Assembly (NCBI GenBank): GCA_016748015.1
Contig: JAAOMT010000618.1
Coordinates: forward strand, 85,129 to 149,128
Source of the DNA: Geosiphon pyriformis
Taxonomy: Eukaryota; Glomeromycota; Glomeromycetes; Archaeosporales; Geosiphonaceae
Length of the DNA stretch: 64,000 bases
Direction of reading: 5' to 3'
Part shown: positions 48,593 to 59,885 of the stretch, in pieces
How the letters are laid out: each line of letters starts with the position of its first letter
Position numbering within the stretch: position 1 is the first letter of the stretch
Notes under the pieces: model-generated
Seen by the model: the letters and a program-made list of their open reading frames with translations, nothing else
Database searches by the model: none
What the model was told of the DNA's origin: nothing
Position numbers and translations under genes: made by a program

Positions 48593-50480
48593 GTGGCGAC
48601 CATACCAGACACAGCAACTCTAGAGTACTATCAGTCAATTTACACCCACTGCAAGCAAAAATTTCACATCTCAGACGGAATTGAAGTTGTCAAGAAATCA
48701 GTATACCAATACATTGAAAACTGCATCAACAATTATCTTTTTGGAAACTACAATATTTCAGAAGTTAGAAGCAACTTCTACAATAATTTAGTGTACTATT
48801 CACAATTGGAAACAGAAGACCTAAACAGTGAAACACTTGTTACCTACTTTCAAGAACTTAATTTTAACATTATTGAGTATTGTGAAGAAAAATACCCAGT
48901 ACAGTTCAAATACTCTTTTAATCTTAAATCAAAAACAGAAACAAGCAACCAAGGCAAACAAAAAGTGAAACAATATTCAAGTACTACACCAAACACTCCA
49001 ATACTATCAAAGACAACCACCAAACACTTGCAAACATTTGAACAAGGAACCAGTATCAAATTACCACTTTCTATTACATCATTTCCAATTTCACTTATTC
49101 AATTACAAACACCAAGTTTACCACTTAATCATTTCTCCAGACCAAAAGACTTTTAGTCACCTAGGAATTCTACTCAACAGCAGGAACCAATATCAACAAG
49201 CACCAATATCATTGATTACTTACAGGAAATCGAAAGTAATCCTTCAGAAAACTTGGAAAGTAAAGAAACTGAATCAGAATAAGAAAAAACTATAGAAAAC
49301 GAAAAAGAAATGACAACTGCTTATATTGCAAAGATTCCAGAATTTACTGGTAAAGATAATGATACCAGTCCTCAAGAATGGCTTGACAAAGTTCAAAAAG
49401 CAGAAGATGCAAATGGGTGAAATACAGCAAGAATGCTCAAAGCAATCTCATACTTTCTCTAAGAAACTGCAGGAGAATAGTTTGAAAACTTAGGAAAACC
49501 ATTTGAAAACTGGCAAGTATTCAAAGATGCTTTTTTACAACAATTTACCAACAACAACACCTCTATTACTCTCAGAAACTGCATTTGCAATATCAAGCAA
49601 GAAACATCTGAAACTATTATGACCTATCTTAAAAGATTCAACAAACTTCTCAGACAAATTTGACAATTGGAAACCAATGATTACTATTTTAATGCACAAA
49701 TTTTGGATTAATTTATAGCAAGATTAAAAAACAAACTGATTAAAAAGTCTGCCCACATGTTTCAGTAGACTTAGCAACTGTCATTAAACATGCAAAGAGC
49801 TATAAAATAGCAATAGAAGAAGCAAATCACACCAAGCTTGTAAACCTTGCAATTGAAGAAACCAGTTCAGCAGCTGAAGAAAAGATAGACCAACTCACAA
49901 AGAAGGTTGAAAGCTATTTTACAAACCAACAACAACAGCAGCAACAACCACAAAGATATCAACCCTCACAATGATGCAATTAAAACAACTTTAGATCACC
50001 ATCTAACAACCAACCTCAAAATTGTCATTATTGTAGAATTCCAGGACATTGGAAATGAGATTGCAGGAAATTACAAAGAGACCAACAAAACAGGAGTAAT
50101 TAATATTACTCTTTACTACAACAATCTTATTGCCAATCTTTACCACCAACTTATTATTCACCAAGACCACAAAATCAAAACAATTACTATTAACCAGCTC
50201 CACAACCAATGCAGCAACAATATTAGCAATCTGTACCAATTCAGCAATATCAAACACCACCCATTCAACAATATCAAGTACCAGCCAGAAGATTGGTTCA
50301 ACATAACCAATTCACACCCCAAAATCATTTTCAAAATAACAACAACAGAATCAACCCAAATAACCAGTTGGTTTTTCAAAATTCTGGTCAGCAAAGACCC
50401 AATCATTATCACACTCAACCCAGTTATCTTACAATGCCTGAAGAATCGAATTTTCAACAACCTGCACTTTCTGAAGGTAA
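48593..50480 (+). pseudogene. gypsy-2 gag
   Basis: The frame opens at GTG GCG ACC (48593) with an in-frame TAA upstream and no ATG between. N-terminal domain: TATLEYYQSIYTHCKQKFHI. Capsid-type region at about 49330-49700: AYIAKIPEFTGKD, QEWLDKVQKAEDANG, SYFL-QETAGE, AFLQQFT, YLKRFNKLLRQI. Gln-rich stretch at 49925-49960. Degraded zinc knuckle CHYCRIPGHWK-stop-DC near 50020-50060. Pro/Gln tail. Interrupting stops (e.g. 49154, 49280, 49418, 49459) are mostly at positions expected to be Gln or Trp. Gag forms the particle shell. Confidence 0.82.
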
Positions 50481-51050
50481 AGCTGCAGCATCAAGACAAA
50501 ATCCTTCCAACAATACAATTTCACCAGCCCAAATTGCTCAAAATGCCAACCTCTCAGATATATTCCCATTCGAATTTGAAGCAAATGAATCATCATTCTT
50601 GCTTAGTAATGCAGCAGCTAATAAACAAAAAATTATCACTGCCATGTATACTAAAACTACAGTAGAAAGAAAACCCATCCGACTAATTCTAGACAGTGGA
50701 TCAGCTAGAAGTATTATCACTTATCAGTTAATGCAACAGCTTTAAAGAACTGTTGACAGACCAGCCCAAACTGTAATTGTTATAGCAGATGGTATGAAAA
50801 AGACACCAGTAAGAAAAATTGCCAATTTTTTATTTATCATTGAGGGAATCATTATTCCAATCAAAGTTTTAGTCATGAATACACTCCAATACTAAGCTCT
50901 GGTCAGAAATAATTGGCTTCTTAAGGCCAATGCAAACTTAGATTGGGAAACTCAAGAACTAAAAATCTTATACCAAAAACAATACACCATAATACCTGCT
51001 ACTTGTGGTACTTTCAACAAATGATCAGAAAAAAACCCAGTATTTAAATT
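50480..51050 (+). pseudogene. gypsy-2 retropepsin-like protease
   Basis: Active-site region RLILDSGSARSIITYQLMQQ at about 50680-50740, with the catalytic DSG kept. Then a stop, VIVIADGMKKTPVRKIANF, IPIKVLVMNTLQY, a stop, and NNWLLKANANLDWETQEL. It follows gag in the same frame, suggesting a gag-pro fusion or readthrough. Confidence 0.82.
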
Positions 51051-51064
51051 TAAAGAGGAGAAGG

Positions 51065-51830
51065 AAATGTCACTCACTGAAACCTACATGGCTTTTGGAT
51101 CAACATCCAATTGGGCTAAGGAAACGGAACAAGAAGAATCAAGAGGATAGAAGAAAGTTAGATATTCTACACCAAAACCATGGAAACAACCACCCTACAT
51201 TCTACTTAAATGCAAAGATTGCAACAAAAAACTTTCATCAATGGAAGCATGTATTTTTTCAAAAGAGGAATATGAAACTCGTACCTGCTACTTTTGCAAA
51301 GCATGCCATAAAGAACGATTTGGATATCCTAAAAGGAGTAAAAAATGAAACAACACTCCTTATCTCACATGTGGAGATATGCTACCAGAAGAATGCAATT
51401 GGATTAATGTTGCAATAAGAGAAGAAGTATGTGATCAAACCTGTCAATATGCTCTATCAATTTCGGAAAAAGTCAGAAGAGAAACATCATTTGATGCAAC
51501 ATATAACAGTGCTCTTAATAAACTCTACCACTATTCTCATAATGCTGAAATGATTTTTGATTTAGCAATGGCATTAATCAATGGAGCCACACAAGAAGAT
51601 GTCTACCAAATGAAAAAAGCTGAATATATTGAGTATATCATGGAATTAGCTGGATTTCATTATAAAAATAAAGTAGAAACCTACCACCAAATTGCAAGTC
51701 ACACTTATCCAACCCAAGAAGCTTAAATTCAATGATTAGAGCAAATGAACATTCAATTGTGTAAAAAATGCATCATGTCTTGTGATGACAAATGGTGTCT
51801 AGAATGCTATGCTCTTAGTATTCTCTTATC
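51065..51830 (+). pseudogene. gypsy-2 Cys-rich domain
   Basis: KCKDCNKKLSSMEAC, CYFCKACHKERFGYPKRSKK, LTCGDMLPEECNWINV, CDQTCQYALSIS, then ~100 helical residues and CKKCIMSCDDKWCLEC (51760-51810). The Cys spacing and the KKLS.M.AC, FG.PK and W-x-x-P words match the gypsy-1 block at 42995-42715. The pattern looks like two or three zinc ribbons. I know no named family for it. Two stops (51150, 51346) and a frame change interrupt it. Confidence 0.72.
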
Positions 51831-51879
51831 CAGTGAAAATGACCAGGAAGAAATTGAATTTGGGAAACCTGAAACAAAG

Positions 51880-52590
51880 AAAAAAATCACAACAACACCA
51901 ATCTATCTTACTGAAAACCAGTCTGCTATACAATTCAAATACTTTGATAATAATGGGCAAAGAATAAAACCAGAAAAAGCCCACGAAATTGATGCAAAAT
52001 ATGATCTCAGATATCCAGGCAAAGACACTTTGGTTCTTTAACCAAAATTCTTAACCAAAATCAACCTCAGAATTGTTCTTGAAATTCCACCTGGAGCAAT
52101 GGTTCAAATTGCATCCAGATCATCATTGGCAAACAAAGGAATCAATATTAGAGAAGGAGTCATAGATGCAGGATATACTGGAGATATTACCATTATGTTG
52201 CAGAATAAAACAGACAAATCATTTAGGATTGAACATGCCAAAAAAATTGCCCAAGCAATTTACCTACTCTTAATCAACATTTCGGATTTACAATCAGTAA
52301 ACAACAGAGAACAATTGGGAAAAAGTGAAAGAGGAACTCAAGGTTTTGGTTCAACTGGACAATTTACAGTTCCAGTAAACATAGCTCTTAATACACAAAA
52401 TGAATCTCACCAGATTTTTCAACTTCTCCAACCAATTATCATTTCACTTTTTGGAGAACATCACGAAATTTACACTTGCTCAAAATCCACTACTACACAA
52501 CTAATCTTTGAATCCAATGAACAAATCTGTTTGAAGCATGAAATCTCAATTTCAAATGTTTATATTTTCAAAGAAATGAAAAAATTTTGA
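51880..52590 (+). pseudogene. gypsy-2 dUTPase
   Basis: All five trimeric dUTPase motifs are present: AKYDLRYPG (52000-52020), ASRSSLANKGI (52110), GVIDAGYTGDITIML (52160), AKKIAQAIYL (52240) and RGTQGFGSTG (52330-52360). Only one stop (52040) breaks it. It lies between the Cys-rich domain and RT. A role lowering uracil in cDNA is inferred from the family. Confidence 0.88.
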
Positions 52591-52799
52591 GTTATATTCT
52601 ATAATCCCAATAATTACCCTATTGTCTTATTAAACAAATTAGAGATTGAAATCATACACAGCAATATCTTTCAAGATGAAAACTCTCAAATTGTCTCTAA
52701 TTTCATCAAAATTATAAGACACACTCTATTCTCAAATCCAAATATTTTTTCCACCACTAAAAACTACCACCTTTTAAAAGAAAAACTCTTTCGAATCAA

Positions 52800-54210
52800 C
52801 ATGGATTCCTTAGAACCTCAACAACAAAGACAATTGAAACAATTGATAGCTGAATTTGCAGATATTTTTGCAAAAAACAACAATAACCTTGGAAAAACTG
52901 ATATTGTTCAACATCAGATTCACACAGGAGATGCTCTACCAAAATAACAACAAGCCTATCGAGTTCCATCTACTAACCACCAATTTATCAGAGAAGAGGT
53001 TCAAAGAATGCTCAATAACAGATTGATTCAACCATCAAGAAGTCTTTGGGTCTCACCAGTAGTACTTGTTAAAAAAAAAAACGGAAAAATCAAATTCTGT
53101 GTAGATTATTGTCAGCTCAACAGTGTGACAATTGGAGATGCTTACTCACTTCCAAAAATTGATAACATGCTAGATGTTTTAAGAAAAGCCAAGTTCTTCT
53201 CAACTTTAGACTTAGAAAGTGGATACTAGCAAGTCGAAATGAACCCAAAAGACCAACCCAAAACAGCATTTACCACCCAGGAAGGAAACTATGAGTTCAA
53301 TGTTATGCTTTTTGGACTCTGCAATGTACCAGCAACATTTTAGTGACTTATAGATGTTGTATATGAAGGACTCTTGTGGCAATTAGTAGTTGTCTATCTT
53401 AATGATACTGATGTATACTCACTAAGCTTTGAAGCCCACCTTATTCACCTATAAGAAGTTTTTCAATGATTACAGAAAGCAGGATTAAAGTTGAACATTG
53501 AGAAATATTACTTTGAAAAAACAAGCTTGATCTTTCTTGGACACATAGTTAGTAAAGATAAAGTCAAACCAAATCCAGGAACAATCAGTGCTATCAGAAA
53601 CTTTCAAACTTTCAGAAATACCACAGAACTACGAGAATTTGTAGGATTAGCTTCTTATTATCAAAAATTCATAAAAGAATTCTCAGAAATTGCCAAACCA
53701 CTCAATTATCTTACCAACAAAAATGTGCCATATAAATGGACTGAAGAACAACAAAAAGCTTTTGAAACTCTCAAAACAAAATTGACAACAGCCCCAGTTC
53801 TTGCTTATCCAGACTTCAACAAACGGTTCCAATTAGCCACTGATGCTTTACACATAGCATTTGGTGTCATCTTATCACAATTAGATAAAAATGGCCAGGA
53901 ACAAGTTATCATCTATGCCGGTAGAACACTCAAGCCAACAGAACTCAAATATGGCTCAACTGAATTGAAAGCTGCTGCAGTCATCTGGGCTCTTAAACAC
54001 TTTCAACAATACCTAAAGAATAGAAAAGAATTTGATATAATAACTGACAATATTGGCTTCAAATGACTCAATAAAAAGAAAACTGAACAAAGTGCCAAAC
54101 AGTCTCAATGGAATGACTTCCTAGCAGACTACAGATATATTATACACCACAAATCAGAAAAACTACATACCAATGTTAATAGCCTCTTAAGAATAAGACA
54201 AGATTAATAC
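52800..54210 (+). pseudogene. gypsy-2 reverse transcriptase and RNase H
   Basis: [69 protein letters not shown], then VVYLNDTDVYS where the family has YxDD, so one catalytic Asp is lost. FLGHIVSKDKVKPNP and ELREFVGLASYYQKFIKEFS continue the frame. RNase H: LATDALHIAFGVILSQLD, STELKAAAVIWALKHF, IITDN. Stops at 52945, 53227, 53341-53346, 53452 and 53466 sit at expected Gln, Trp or Arg codons. After KSEKLHTNVNSLLRI the frame ends; no integrase follows. Confidence 0.87.
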
Positions 54211-54243
54211 CAACAACAATTCCATCACAACTTATCAATCTAC

Positions 54244-55226
54244 TATTACTAGACAAAATTAGAGATATTATTTAGCATGAAATTATTTTTATAATTCCTA
54301 TTATTAATTAGCATATATTATCGTTTCAAATTATCACTTATTACATTAGAAAAATGTTTGAAATTATCATTTAATTAATAACCCAATTTGTACATAACAC
54401 AAATGTAACCTAATTGCAATGATCAATCATGCAATACCCCAAAATATGTAATATCCAAAAGTTTGCCAAAATTTGTAAAATTTGCTGAAATAATTAATAG
54501 TTCACTGAAATATCTAATAGTTTGTAGAAATAACTTGTAGTTCGCCGAAATGTATCTTTAGTTCAACAAAATTGTAGAAAAAAGCAAAGTTCAAGTTCAT
54601 GGAATAGTGTTACAACAAGTTGTATAAAAGAAAAGCTTCTCTCTTTGAGAAAATATATCTTACTTTAGATTTATCACTTAGAATCATTCCTACACATACA
54701 AAAAGAAATAAATACCAAATAATTTGAAAAACCAAATTCTTTAATTATTGCACTTGAAAAAATCTCCAAAACCCAACTAACGTTTTGAAATTGATTAGCT
54801 ACCAATTTCAGTAAACTGTTAGTGACTCCAGGCCTGAATAGAAAACGTTTCCCTTGACAGAATTCTATTTCTTTTACATTTCTTTTATTTTCTTTCTTTT
54901 ATTTTCTTATTATAATCATTAGGATAGCCTACAGATGAGATTTCTGTAGAAGAGTTGACTTTCACAGCAAAGTAACTACACATTTTTAGTGAGCTTCTAG
55001 ACGAGCAATTCCTGGGAAAGAGTTAATGTTTACTACAATGTAACTACATGAAGCAACTGGCACAGAATTGGCCATTCCACTTATAAGCCCAGCAGTTCAA
55101 ATTATAGGAGATAATTTGAAGATAAAATTCAGTTATCGGAGGTTCAAACACTTCCCATAGTCGTGAATTAACAGTACTACAATAAACATACAAGAGCTAA
55201 GAAGAGACCAAAAACTTCTGGTAACA
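54244..55226 (+). repeat. Solo LTR (gypsy-2 family, diverged) nested in gypsy-2
   Basis: 983 bp related to the gypsy-2 LTRs but much more diverged. It starts TATTACTAG (expected TGTTACTAG) and ends GGTAACA. Perfect 4-bp target duplication CTAC at 54240-54243 and 55227-55230. No PBS follows it, so it is not the 5' LTR of another element. The host sequence continues directly on the other side. Confidence 0.85.
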
Positions 55227-55251
55227 CTACCAACAAAATAACCAAACAAAA

Positions 55252-55626
55252 ATGGATCCCAGAAATTACAGCAATCTTAAAAATTATTTGGAGCTTGAAA
55301 CAACCAACATTACTCCTAAGGCTATACAAAAACAAATTCACAATGAATTCAAGACAGCAGCTGGACCAACAAACACCCACTACAAACTTAAAACAGCATT
55401 TAGACTTTATGATTTATTCAACACTTGTGAAAACGTCTTACAAAACCCAATACTCCATCCAATAAAGATTCAATACATTGGAAAGCTCACAGAACTGAAA
55501 TTTCAACAATTTTCAGACCAGATCACTTCAATTATTTTGGATCACTATCTTAACATTACAGATAGTACTTGGACTTTAATGAAGCTCAGTCTTGAGGAGG
55601 AGATTATGTTACTAGTGGAATTTTAG
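55252..55626 (+). CDS. gypsy-2 3'-terminal ORF, unknown function
   Basis: An intact 124-codon frame starting MDPRNYSNLKNYLELETTNI that runs through the PPT into the 3' LTR. It is helical and charged, with no signal peptide, Cys motif or catalytic motif. The centre and end (IQYIGKLTELKFQQFSDQIT) resemble the 3'-terminal region of gypsy-1. It is the only undamaged frame in the element, in the position of env or a third ORF. The N-terminus may originally have been longer, as the solo LTR sits just upstream. Confidence 0.6.
   Translation: MDPRNYSNLKNYLELETTNITPKAIQKQIHNEFKTAAGPTNTHYKLKTAFRLYDLFNTCENVLQNPILHPIKIQYIGKLTELKFQQFSDQITSIILDHYLNITDSTWTLMKLSLEEEIMLLVEF
55594..55606 (+). other. gypsy-2 polypurine tract
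   Basis: GAGGAGGAGATTA directly abuts the 3' LTR start TGTTAC. Confidence 0.75.
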
Positions 55627-56555
55627 CTATTAATTAGCACGAAATTATTTTCATAATTCCTATTATTAATTAGCATATTATTATTATTTTGATTATTACT
55701 TATTAAATTAGCCAAATTATCAAATATCATTACTCAATCAATAATCCGATTTGTACTCTAGAAATTAAGATGATTAAATTACACAATATCCTGAACCATT
55801 TAACATAGTCAAAATTTGCCGAAATAATCAATAGTTCAGTAAAATAACTTGTAAATTCGCCAAAATGTATCTTTAGTTCACCCAAATTGTAGCAAAGAGA
55901 AAAATGCAAGTTCAAAGACTAGTACTACAACAAGTTGTATAAAAGAAGAGCTTCTCTCTTCAAGAAAATGTATCCTCTCCATATCTTACCATAGTATCTT
56001 ACTTTAGATATCTTAATTGAAACAAATCACTTTTTACAAAATCAAATAAAAATTAAATATTCAAAAACCAAATTCTCAAAATTATTACACTTGAAATTTT
56101 CTCAAACACAACTAATATTTTGAAATTGATTAGCTACCAATTTCAATAAACTGTTAGTGACTCCAGGTCTGGATAGAAAACATTTCCTTTGATAAAATTC
56201 CATTTCTTTTATATTTCTTTTATTTTCTTTTCTTTTCTTATTACAATTATTAAAGTAGCCTACAGATGAGATTCCTGTAGAAGAGTTGACTTTCACAGTA
56301 AAATAACTACACATTTTAGTAAACTTCCAGAAGAGCAATTCCTGGGAAAGAGTTGACGTTTACTACAACGTAACTACATGAAGTAACTGGTACGGAATTG
56401 GTTATTCCACTCATAAGCCCAGCAGTTCAAATTATAGGAGATAATTTGAAGATAAATTCAGTTATTGGAGGTTCAACTATTTCTAGAAAACGTAAATTTA
56501 CAACAAACAGACATTAACAACATTTAAAAAAAGAGACCAAAAACCTCCAGTAACA
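55607..56555 (+). repeat. gypsy-2 3' LTR
   Basis: 949 bp, TGTTACTAG to CCAGTAACA, collinear with 47580-48548, followed by target copy ACAT. Confidence 0.93.
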
Positions 56556-59500
56556 ACATTCTCCTTAGCAGCAATAGCAGCTCTGACTTTCAAAGAAACA
56601 GAGTTGTTTATAAAATCAGATGTCAAAAAAAACCAGTAAGGCACAGGGCCTCTTGGGTCCAATTGTTTCTAATGCCAAAAAGTTTTCCAGTTCATTATCT
56701 TTCTTTTCTTGTTAAGAATTCTGTTACCAAAAGCAACACCAAAATGTTTCAATAAAAAAATAAATCTGTAATACAAAAACTAACCCAGAATGTCAGACAT
56801 TAGAAAATCACCAGACCCACAAAAAGCATAAGGTAAATTGTTCGCTAAAAATAATTCATTCTTCAAAAAAATCTTCACCACTTCTGCCAAAAAATTGTTT
56901 ACCGAACTAACATGCAACCTAACAGGAAACTGCAAAGGATTTAAAAGAGACCATCTCAGAACTTGCAAATCCAAAAATTTATGATCAAATAAATGTTCAA
57001 TAATACCATGGCCATTAAAAAATGAAATCAGTGACACCAGCTTTTTTTCAGACTGTATTTGCTCAAAGGGCTTTAAATCATACAAAAAAGGGTGGTACAA
57101 GACCTTACTAGAAAAGTCACATGGTAAACCAGCTTTGGTTCTAAGACCTTTTTTAATCATAATATCCCACTTATGACACATATCTAAAGTAACAAAACTG
57201 AACTGTATATAATAGCTAACAATAGGTTGCAAAACTGCCAAAACCAAATAACAGAATTGCTTATCCATAATAGCTTTTCTTAACACTATATTAGAAAAAA
57301 ACCTGACATCCTTATGGGCTTGAGCCAAACTGGGCTTAGAGAAATTTTTAGTTGACAGGAAGATGCCCAAATAATAATGTAACTCACACTTTTTAGCAAT
57401 CAAAATTGGTGATTCATTAATTAATAGCAAAGCATCCTTAACTCCCTAATTGATAGAAATTGCAACTGTTTTATCATTATTAATTAAGATATTATTGATC
57501 ACAAAAAATTTACTTGTAATGTTCAAAATATATTGCATAGATATCTGACTACTTTTGACCCAAATCATATTATCAACAAAAGCACCTGCAGCCAAAAAAA
57601 AAGTTTTTTCTCCACTTGCTTCAATTCTGCCAGACTTTACCACAAACTTAGAATCAATCCTGTATCTGCATAAGTGCTTATGTCTTTTCACTTTACACAA
57701 AAATGGATCATAAAATATTCTCCAAAGAAGTGGGGAAAAAGATCTCTCCTTAATCCAACCCATTATGTACTCTATAACCATCTAAAAGCTTAAAATTGGT
57801 TATCACTCTGTTGACCCAGTTCCCATGAATGTTGCCGAAAAATTGGATGAAACATTTACACATTTTGATGCAATGTAAGCTTACTTGCAAATAATGCCAG
57901 CCTATTGAATCATAAACTTTGCACATATCTTGTAGCACTAACCAAAGCTCCTTATTTTTTTCCAGAGTATTCTCAATAACTGAGCCAATAGCAAAAATAG
58001 GAGACTGGATCAAAGTACCCTTCAACACCAAAAAATTGTTACCACAAAGAACATTAAACTTGCTACAAGCCACAAATATATAATCAGAAATGATCTTAGA
58101 TAGTATTTTATGTGCTGTTTCAACTAATACAATAGGTTTAGTATTTGTTAAAATACCATTCCATTTATAAGATTTCGGAATCATTGAAACCCATGCTTCT
58201 TTTTATAGATTAAAAACTGCACTTAAACTCAAGCACAAATTCAACAATTTCAAAAGATGGGCCAAAATCTCTCCACCACAATGCTTCCAAAGTTTATTAA
58301 ATATCCCTAATAACTTGGCTGCTTTATTGTTTGGCAGATTATCAACAACCAGCGATAATTCTTCTATACCAATTTCATCTATTATACCAGAGAAAGCATC
58401 ATTATCCACATAATTTAGAGGCATATATTGTCGAGTCCAGAGATCAGGTATATTTGGAAGAACTGATTATTTCCTTGTCCACCTTTTCATAATTTTATCA
58501 ATTTTGAGTTTCACCTCATTAGACTCAATTACCAGCTCATTATCCACTACCAAGTGATCCAAAACCACCTTGCAAAATGAATGTTTCAGAACACTCTTTA
58601 TTATCTTTTTTTTGTTAGAACAGAAATTTTTTATATGACAATTAATTGCCTTTCTTATAGCAGTATCTTCAGCAACTTTAGATTCATAATACTTGGACTT
58701 ATGATACTCTTTCCTTATTATTGACAAATGTTTAATCAATTTCATCAAGCTCACACTGTTTAAAACCATACTATCAACCTTGGAAGCTTCAACTATATTA
58801 ATAGCCAACCAGACCTTAATAAGACTGTTGAAATTCAGGAGATCACCAGAGTTCCAACATTTTACAACTTTTGCAACAAACAGCTTTAATTTAAAGAATT
58901 TGGAAGATTGTCTATTCTTCGTACAGTCGTATTCACTATACCAGATCCTAGAAAAAACTGTGTTGGCAACCTGTACTATGGCCTCTTCCAATATTTTCTA
59001 CATTGTATTCAAGTTACCATTGACCCTTGCCTTCTCAAACATGTCTGATCTAGCCAACAACTTGGCAGAAGAGCAGTCTTTAAAGCTTAACCATTGAACA
59101 TTATCTGCATCCTTTAATTTGAACTTCTACTGGTCTTGGTTGGCCTGTCTGTAAATACTAATAAGATATATATCCAGCAGTCTATTCAAGCCAATTGAAA
59201 CAGAAACTGACTTATGATCTGTATCAAAAAACTCAGATATTCCATTGACAGAATATGATGCCATAGCAGATACCAAATTCTCATTTACTAAAATAAAATC
59301 AATTACTTTCTTAACACCTCTAAAATTGCTCCAGGTGAAAGCCTTGGCCAATAAGTGTCTATCAAAAGCATTAACCAGGCCCAAACCCAAACAGAACTTG
59401 AAACTTGCACTTTTGTTAGACTCATTTTCATTAAAGTTACCACCCAAAACCACAAAAAAGCTGGAATTGACCACCTTAAAAACCATAGAATTGATATTAG

Positions 59501-59885
59501 CAGCTTGACTAAACCATGTGCCAATAGATACACTAGTGTACAGACTTAAGATCATAACTAAAAGCTTGTTCTTGAACAAAAAACATACAGAAATCAAATG
59601 ACCAGAAATCTTATCCACTTTTGAAACATGCCAAGCCAAAGAATTGTTCATAATTAAGGCAACCCCAGCACCATAAAACCCAACATTCAAACCAGAAATA
59701 AAAACCCAAAGTTCATTAAATTTATTCATGATTCAAAGCCTAATATCAGACTTCAATTTAGTCTCAGTAACAATTAAAATCATATTTCCCAAATCCTTAT
59801 ACCAACAAACAATGTCTTCCTGTTTAGCTAAATTTGACATACCCCTAATATTGCATGTAACTACTCTCCAAATGAGCTTATTCAT
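56556..59885 (-). pseudogene. LINE D ORF2, endonuclease-RT block
   Basis: Starts at ATG 59885-59883 (MNKLIWRVVTCNIRGMSN). Endonuclease to about 59160 (VTETKL, GGNFNENE with the GDFN aspartate changed to Asn, DTDHKSVSVSI). RT about 58430-57440: LPNNKAAKLLGIFNKLWKH, MCKVYDSIGW and the catalytic box AFVDN (AFVDD expected). Post-RT region 57430-56780 (KPSLAQAHKDVRFFSNIVLR). It continues at 47579 after the gypsy-2 insertion. Stops near 59730, 59127, 58990, 58466, 58203, 57775 and 57445. Confidence 0.85.

Larger units (their letters stand above)
47580..56555 (+). mobile_element. gypsy-2: Ty3/gypsy retrotransposon lacking integrase, with nested solo LTR
   Basis: 8,976 bp on the plus strand: 5' LTR 47580-48548, PBS, gag, protease, Cys-rich domain, dUTPase, RT, RNase H, nested solo LTR 54244-55226, terminal ORF, PPT, 3' LTR 55607-56555. 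Perfect 4-bp target duplication ACAT (47576-47579 and 56556-56559). The outer LTRs are nearly identical where compared, so this insertion is younger than gypsy-1. No integrase motifs occur between RNase H and the 3' LTR, so it would need integrase in trans. Confidence 0.92.

Noticed and set aside
51745-52590. A cellular dUTPase gene
   Set aside because: It lies in frame order between protease and RT of an LTR element, and the same arrangement occurs in gypsy-1.
55227-55606. Reading the 54244-55226 LTR as the 5' LTR of a separate truncated element with 55252-55626 as its gag
   Set aside because: No PBS follows that LTR, it has its own exact CTAC duplication, and the ORF aligns with the 3'-terminal region of gypsy-1 rather than with any gag start.
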